Shown here in pieces: positions 14,302 through 14,353 of a DNA stretch of 14,353 bases. Source of the stretch: Chrysochromulina tobinii (lineage: Eukaryota > Haptophyta > Prymnesiales > Chrysochromulinaceae); the NCBI GenBank assembly GCA_001275005.1, contig JWZX01000147.1, positions 1 to 14,353 of the forward strand, given 5' to 3'. The notes under the pieces were generated by a model, which made no database searches, was not told the DNA's origin, and worked only from the letters and a program-made list of their open reading frames with translations. Positions within the stretch are counted from its first letter, which is position 1. Every line of letters starts with the position of its first letter. Made by a program: the position numbers and the translations under genes.

Positions 14302-14353
<52 letters not shown>
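3922..14353 (-). CDS. Giant coiled-coil, low-complexity protein; 18 visible exons, 5' end outside window
   Basis: The hand-built join, in transcript order, is: 14353-12502, 12404-10011, 9916-9809, 9459-9319, 9241-9050, 8980-8925, 8718-8413, 8335-7603, 7541-7347, 7134-6949, 6831-6388, 6182-5950, 5753-5651, 5498-5280, 5207-5113, 4913-4784, 4691-4329, 4242-3922. The phases agree at all 17 junctions. Total coding length is 8,071 nt, one base more than a multiple of three; the excess sits in a C9 tract at 10399-10407. The product has at least about 2,689 residues. Residues 1-620 are Pro-, Gln-, His- and Asp/Glu-repeat rich. Residues 620-1410 are Pro/Ala-rich with RDFRETSERLP repeats. Residues 1410-2580 are mostly Ala/Glu/Arg/Lys heptads typical of coiled coil, with three short Trp-containing helices. 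The last 106 residues are Pro/Gly-rich. I see no catalytic domain, signal peptide or membrane segment. A cytoskeletal, centrosomal or scaffold role is only a guess from composition. Confidence 0.7.
4243..4328 (-). mobile_element. Intron 17 (86 nt), family B relative
   Basis: The donor is CTCCAG|GTAGGTCGCTCT and the acceptor GATCGGCAG|GTCGCTCT, with a short shared AGGTCGCTCT. The insert has GATTGCATGC and TGATTGCCTGCCTCAT. Confidence 0.7.
4329..4691 (-). CDS. Coiled-coil gene, exon 17
   Basis: 121 codons: VREELREQTAAHQATAQRLK then AEKRQATQIRQEKEGAGQAL, AQAKEAADEARRREEAAKAA and RAYAVLKEERDHAEMQRSSQ, ending QELESLQ. It is the longest uninterrupted heptad block of the C-terminal half. Confidence 0.85.
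4692..4783 (-). mobile_element. Intron 16 (92 nt), family B with weak target duplication
   Basis: The donor is GCT|GTGCGTGTGAAGCTC; the next exon starts GTGCGCGAGGAGCTC, 12 of 15 identical. The insert is GATCGCCTCT units ending TGATCGCCTCCCTCATCAG. Confidence 0.72.
4784..4913 (-). CDS. Coiled-coil gene, exon 16
   Basis: One base plus 43 codons: CARALHRWALVALGRPADVS then EAEADELMGSHRESRKLAKA and LAA. With exon 15 it forms a third Trp helix (LRCGVRRDRCARALHRWALV). Confidence 0.75.
4914..5112 (-). mobile_element. Intron 15 (199 nt), nested insertions with two target duplications
   Basis: A TAATTGCCTC repeat block (about 5010-5099) lies between two copies of CGTCGCGACCGGTGCGCGCG. A family A insertion follows (core 4928-4950, acceptor CTCTCCCCACAG). 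Its target copy GTGCGCGCGCGCGTCGCACC matches GTGTGCGCGCGCGTTGCACC at the start of exon 16. Confidence 0.72.
5113..5207 (-). CDS. Coiled-coil gene, exon 15
   Basis: 31 codons plus two bases: VLAHADAGKQARRLAGAARL then EHLLRCGVRRD. It joins in phase 2 to exon 16. It has no Met and is recognisable only through its splice phase and helix pattern. Confidence 0.62.
5208..5279 (-). mobile_element. Intron 14 (72 nt), family B relative with diverged target duplication
   Basis: The intron starts GTGCTCGCCTTTCGGCATGCC and the next exon GTGCTCGCCCATGCC. The insert has TGATTGCGTGCC and ends GAACCCCTCACAG. Confidence 0.72.
5280..5498 (-). CDS. Coiled-coil gene, exon 14
   Basis: 73 codons: ERSTLLREIAELKADRKDAA then AREAAALERARLHRAAMEKL and KTDKDAESARADAAEAHARK, ending ALERGE. 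It is continuous coiled coil. Confidence 0.82.
5499..5650 (-). mobile_element. Intron 13 (152 nt), family A with 34-bp target duplication
   Basis: The core at 5522-5544 reads GCATGCAGGTGCTCACCACA. Upstream of it lies GAGCGCTCGACGCTGCTCCG, continuing to GAGC, a 34-nt perfect copy of the start of exon 14. The acceptor is CCATTCCCCACAG. The target copy starts with GA, not GT, so the donor must lie further upstream, most likely GTGCGC at 5650. Confidence 0.72.
5578..5679 (-). repeat. 51-bp tandem duplication across the exon 13 donor
   Basis: Two copies (5578-5628 and 5629-5679) share CGAGCGCTCATCACAGCGC and GACGTCGC(T/C)GC(T/C)TCGCGTTGC. The unit is 17 codons. Only the outer copy keeps the GTGCGC donor; the inner copy reads GCGCGC at that place. 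Confidence 0.75.
5651..5753 (-). CDS. Coiled-coil gene, exon 13
   Basis: One base plus 34 codons: LREAREALKAGKTDAEAAIE then REKAKQREAATSQK. The donor AAAAG|GTGCGC joins in phase 0 to exon 14. A 51-bp tandem duplication starts here and runs into the intron. Confidence 0.65.
5754..5949 (-). repeat. Intron 12 (196 nt), GGCCATCATCAGA array with exon-end duplication
   Basis: A 13-bp unit GGCCATCATCAGA (plus strand) repeats about seven times (5803-5883). TAATTGCCTC units follow on the transcript side. The intron ends CGGATTGGCACGCAG, identical to the last 15 nt of the previous exon, so here the acceptor comes from the target copy and the donor (GTGAGTGCC) from the insert. Confidence 0.72.
5950..6182 (-). 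CDS. Coiled-coil gene, exon 12
   Basis: 77 codons plus two bases: ELLEESKRLRYERDAATERE then KALKKGLATLREERTALAAS and TLEEGSLRKTVATLQAERDG. It is dense coiled coil. The donor is CGCAG|GTGAGT, one of the few near-consensus sites. Confidence 0.8.
6183..6387 (-). repeat. Intron 11 (205 nt), short tandem repeats with a mixed A/B end
   Basis: It holds a GATTCGATCTC repeat (about 6313-6366), a 10-bp CGCCTGAGCG repeat (about 6225-6305) and an end reading GGCCTCCCTCATTGCATGCAG. That end combines family B CCTCCCTCAT with the A-like GCATGCA. Confidence 0.7.
6388..6831 (-). CDS. Coiled-coil gene, exon 11
   Basis: 148 codons: ERRDERDKPPVTSPSLSPPP (Pro-rich linker), LSTTLSSASAVSAQYGAQPG and an Ala-rich stretch. 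It ends with a Trp helix (LLELQRVVWLSPFGGGSCLR, VLWAWRETARLLGAK). The donor is AAG|GTGCGC. Confidence 0.72.
6832..6948 (-). mobile_element. Intron 10 (117 nt), family A variant with upstream-exon duplication
   Basis: It starts GTACGTTGATTGCCACTGAT and carries the variant core at 6895-6917. After the core it repeats the end of the previous exon: exon CCCAACTTCCCTTTCCGACG, intron CCCAATTGCCCCTTCCGACG. CACCCTCCA units and a GGCACAG acceptor follow. Here the duplicated exon copy lies downstream of the core. Confidence 0.75.
6949..7134 (-). CDS. Coiled-coil gene, exon 10
   Basis: 62 codons: VLAEVPSLEEQLSKSELLAA then ARRLDACLTASWLCVAGEAL, RRWVYYASSGPEPNFPFRRT and LQ. It contains the first of three Trp-bearing helices that differ from the surrounding Ala/Glu heptads. 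Confidence 0.75.
7135..7346 (-). repeat. Intron 9 (212 nt), GATCTCC repeats with a family B end
   Basis: The 5' two-thirds is made of GATCTCCCT-type units, followed by TGATGATGGCCTC units. It ends GATGGCCTCCCTCGTCATCAG, a family B acceptor. I see no clear target duplication. Confidence 0.65.
7347..7541 (-). CDS. Coiled-coil gene, exon 9
   Basis: 65 codons without a Met: AASAAQELERDRAHEATRAA then AAAREAALREQLEGAAREAE and GAREDAKAKAAEALAARREL. It is very regular coiled coil. The donor is GAG|GTGCGA. Confidence 0.8.
7542..7602 (-). mobile_element. Intron 8 (61 nt), family A variant nearly identical to intron 10
   Basis: It starts GTACGTTGATGGCCACTGAT, carries the variant core GCATGCGAGTGCTCACCACA (7549-7571) and ends GCGCCCTCAG. 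From the exonic CGCACCCTCCAG through the core it matches intron 10 with about two differences. Confidence 0.8.
7603..8335 (-). CDS. Coiled-coil gene, exon 8
   Basis: One base plus 244 codons, almost continuous coiled coil: for example LETAQAARAAADEAMEALTF, MTLVEGSQKQLEQHAALQAM and LSAELSAVEREVDEMRDRWS. It also holds LSTAL, LGTAL and LNSAL, encoded by a dispersed GCGCC-type motif. The donor is CTCCAG|GTACGT. Confidence 0.82.
8336..8412 (-). mobile_element. Intron 7 (77 nt), family A with 33-bp target duplication
   Basis: Intron and next exon both start GTCGCTCGAGCGGCTCGAGA and match for 33 nt with one mismatch. The core is at 8353-8375 and the acceptor CACCTCCCCACAG. Splicing gives W-R|S-LERLENHPELP. 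Confidence 0.87.
8413..8718 (-). CDS. Coiled-coil gene, exon 7
   Basis: 102 codons with split ends (phase 2 at both): YAAASALDDLAEGLAALEER then a Pro/Ala linker (APPAAPPAAPPAAAKIGGFG) and TSQGWLVTAKRAWR. The first 13 residues repeat the end of the previous intron's target copy. Confidence 0.72.
8719..8924 (-). mobile_element. Intron 6 (206 nt), expanded family B with 38-bp target duplication
   Basis: The intron starts GTACGCGCCCGGCTCGGCGC and the next exon starts GTACGCGGCCGCCTCGGCGC; similarity runs 38 nt with four mismatches. The insert is about eight degenerate units of GATTGCCTCCCTCATTAG, each ending in an AG. The last is the acceptor. Confidence 0.82.
8925..8980 (-). CDS. Coiled-coil gene, exon 6 (56-nt microexon)
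   Basis: 18 codons plus two bases: VRRHAAALELAAALRLED then GG. Its two flanking introns are A and B insertions, so this small exon is what remains between two insertion sites. Confidence 0.72.
8981..9049 (-). mobile_element. Intron 5 (69 nt), family A with 20-bp target duplication
   Basis: Intron and next exon both start GTGCGTCGACATGCGGCTGC. The core at 8998-9020 is slightly changed (GCACGCATGTGCTCACTACG) and the acceptor is CGCCTCCCCACAG. Confidence 0.85.
9050..9241 (-). CDS. Coiled-coil gene, exon 5
   Basis: 64 codons, phase 0 to phase 0, with strong heptads: TLSAEVEEARARAAQLEGDL and SRSQLETARSQLEGDLAVAK. It ends EQGHA. Confidence 0.8.
9242..9318 (-). mobile_element. Intron 4 (77 nt), family B with 18-bp target duplication
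   Basis: Intron and next exon both start GTGGCGGAGTCGTTGTTG. The insert is TGATGACCTC units ending TGATTGCCTTCCTCATCAG. The donor GAG|GTGGCG is far from consensus, as expected if it was simply exon sequence. Confidence 0.82.
9319..9459 (-). CDS. Coiled-coil gene, exon 4
   Basis: 47 codons, phase 0 to phase 0: IAIGAEETQGAALRERLRVA then KEVAAAKAAACAAEEQLRLK and TETDAAE. The Ala/Glu/Arg/Lys pattern fits coiled coil. Confidence 0.75.
9460..9808 (-). repeat. Intron 3 (349 nt) filled by an 11-bp minisatellite
   Basis: About 26 units of GGTCACTCCGA (plus strand) run from 9505 to 9785 with rare GGGCACTCCGA and GGTCACTCCCA variants. The acceptor is GCCGGTGCAG|ATTGCC. This is the longest intron in the window, apparently enlarged by repeat expansion. 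Confidence 0.75.
9809..9916 (-). CDS. Coiled-coil gene, exon 3
   Basis: 36 codons, phase 0 to phase 0: VHASLVPLTHTSPLPPLHEA then LPPSLDQLLTSLAAVQ. The donor is GTGCAG|GTGTGC. Confidence 0.7.
9917..10010 (-). mobile_element. Intron 2 (94 nt), family B with 20-bp target duplication
   Basis: Intron and next exon both begin GTGCACGCGAGCCTCGTGCC. The insert holds TGATTGCCTCCCTCATCAG, a CCTCCCTCGTCAG copy and a final TGATTGCCCCCCTCATCAG acceptor. Splicing in phase 0 gives LLGT|VHASLVPLTH. Confidence 0.82.
10011..12404 (-). CDS. Coiled-coil gene, exon 2 with a one-base frame break
   Basis: It starts ARQAEKRRLAEHAERCRGR and continues through RKPTTAPD repeats and a long Pro/Ala/Gly region. It then reaches helical parts (ETEAALARFRETSERL, LAEQRAKAEARMARATQMEE). 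After the C9 tract at 10399-10407 the good frame is shifted by one base and reads HAEAGEEGLHLLDETLYDAP, then AEAQLAQAQAQAQMELARAA and ends FEIGELLGT in phase 0. Removing one C restores one frame across the exon. An undetected intron near 10360-10420 is the alternative. Confidence 0.6.
10257..10359 (+). mobile_element. Inverted family A insertion in exon 2 with perfect 34-bp target duplication
   Basis: The core GCATGCAAGTGCCCACCACG plus GCG (10291-10313) is on the plus strand, opposite to the gene. It is flanked by identical 34-bp copies at 10257-10290 and 10326-10359. The copies are 69 bp apart, so the exon frame is kept (HAEAGEEGL twice). No acceptor exists on the coding strand. Confidence 0.8.
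10886..11012 (-). repeat. 11-bp tandem repeat inside coding sequence
   Basis: CTCGGAAGTCT repeats about ten times, interrupted by GCCGACGCCGA-type variants. Because 11 bp is not a multiple of three, three units make one 11-residue repeat RDFRETSERLP. The frame stays open throughout. Confidence 0.8.
12183..12275 (-). repeat. 24-bp tandem repeat encoding RKPTTAPD, about four units
   Basis: GGGCTTCCGATCGGGCGCTG plus TCGT repeats almost without change in exon 2. The near identity of units implies recent expansion. Confidence 0.8.
12405..12501 (-). mobile_element. Intron 1 (97 nt), family A
   Basis: Donor CACG|GTGCGT and acceptor CTCTCCCCACAG|GTGCGC. The A core is at 12428-12450. Intron start and next-exon start share GTGCG and, further on, GCCGAGCACGCG, so the target duplication looks older and diverged. 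Splicing phase 1 to phase 1 gives KHG|ARQAEKRR. Confidence 0.72.
12502..14353 (-). CDS. Coiled-coil gene, visible exon 1 (5' incomplete)
   Basis: The frame is open to the right edge, with poly-Pro then LPEGEEEIASQP before the first ATG at 14203, so the start probably lies outside. It holds a Gln-rich stretch (14060-14150), an 11-residue repeat SGCHVAATSVT, MPTTAH repeats, Q7 and (DE)n tracts, HAHHSA repeats and three translated copies of the A core. It ends RLKH G in phase 1 at donor CACG|GTGCGT. Confidence 0.65.
12641..12760 (-). mobile_element. Two tandem family A cores in exon 1, in-frame 48-bp units
   Basis: Cores at 12667-12689 and 12715-12737 alternate with three copies of GCAAAGAGATCCGAATCGT. 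The unit is exactly 48 bp, so the frame is kept and reads NDSDLFAHASAHHGAM twice. There is no CCCCACAG acceptor, so these copies are probably translated rather than spliced. Confidence 0.7.
13055..13255 (-). repeat. 18-bp degenerate tandem repeat encoding HAHHSA
   Basis: Units of GCGCTGTGGTGGGCATGC repeat about nine times in two blocks, separated by a Ser/Thr/Ala spacer that is itself repeated (AATSHADTSSH). The coding strand reads HAHHSA. The same 18-bp unit recurs in another frame at 13406-13482. Confidence 0.8.
13325..13390 (-). repeat. Gln and Asp/Glu codon runs
   Basis: CTG and CCTCGT units on the plus strand encode Q7 followed by an alternating Asp/Glu tract in exon 1. These are simple-sequence expansions inside the open frame. 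Confidence 0.75.
13406..13482 (-). repeat. 18-bp tandem repeat encoding MPTTAH
   Basis: GCCGTGGTGGGCATGTGC repeats four times in exon 1 and encodes MPTTAH. The unit resembles the A core without its CACTTG hexamer. Confidence 0.8.
13605..13715 (-). repeat. 33-bp tandem repeat encoding SGCHVAATSVT, about three units
   Basis: Each unit contains the perfect 12-bp palindrome TGCCACGTGGCA. On the coding strand it gives the 11-residue repeat SGCHVAATSVT. Confidence 0.8.
14023..14045 (-). mobile_element. Family A core inserted in frame in exon 1
   Basis: The core (GCATGCAAGTGCTCACTACG plus GCG) with CTCTCCTCCCCAG after it sits between two copies of CAGGACGAGGAGCGCCATCA-type sequence. The copies are 78 nt apart, so the frame is kept and it reads HASAHYGALSSPGRGAQDEE. 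An acceptor is present but no GT donor exists in the target copy; use of a GC donor would remove it. Confidence 0.65.
14302..14353. repeat. (CGG)n trinucleotide repeat, at least 17 units
   Basis: A pure CGG run reaches the right edge. On the coding strand it reads CCG and encodes poly-proline in the open frame of exon 1. Confidence 0.85.

Noticed and set aside
1-14353. tRNA, rRNA or other structured RNA genes
   Set aside because: I found no cloverleaf-like A and B box pair or rRNA-like sequence by eye.

Overview
The window looks like nuclear DNA of a GC-rich unicellular alga or other protist. A haptophyte or dinoflagellate-like lineage is my best guess, but no marker settles it. The reasons are very high GC, many short GT-AG introns, no Shine-Dalgarno-led operons, long Ala/Arg/Pro/Gln low-complexity coding, and protein types typical of such genomes. 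All three genes I can support lie on the minus strand; plus-strand open frames are GC-rich shadows.

Layout, left to right: (1) 1-513, the N-terminal 171 residues of an EF-hand calcium-binding protein with an N-myristoylation-type start (MGGSVT), cut by the left edge. (2) 841-3644, a three-exon gene for an 850-residue protein with a PAN/apple-like cysteine cluster and a glycosyltransferase-like region. (3) 3922-14353, an 18-exon gene (5' end beyond the right edge) for a coiled-coil and low-complexity protein of at least about 2,689 residues. Its N-terminal part is Pro/Gln/His repeat-rich, its middle and C-terminal parts are Ala/Glu/Arg coiled coil, and its tail is Pro/Gly-rich. I derived the exon joins by hand. 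Phases agree at every junction and the frame is kept from the right edge to the stop, except for one break at a C9 tract (10399-10407). Two spacers, 514-840 and 3645-3921, carry no gene I can see.

The main discovery is in the introns. Most appear to have been made by small introner-like insertions. Family A has a 23-bp core (minus strand GCATGCAAGTGCTCACCACG followed by GCG), usually with CTCCCCACAG downstream; it occurs 14 times in 14.4 kb. Family B ends in a TGATTGCCTCCCTCATCAG-like sequence and expands into short tandem units. In most A and B introns the first 15-40 nt of the intron copy the first 15-40 nt of the next exon. The insertion therefore duplicated its exon target: the upstream copy supplied the 5' splice site and the inserted core supplied the 3' splice site. 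Variants include a tandem double insertion with a zero-length exon, inverted copies, in-frame copies that seem to be translated, nested insertions, and an intron copied between two places in the same gene.
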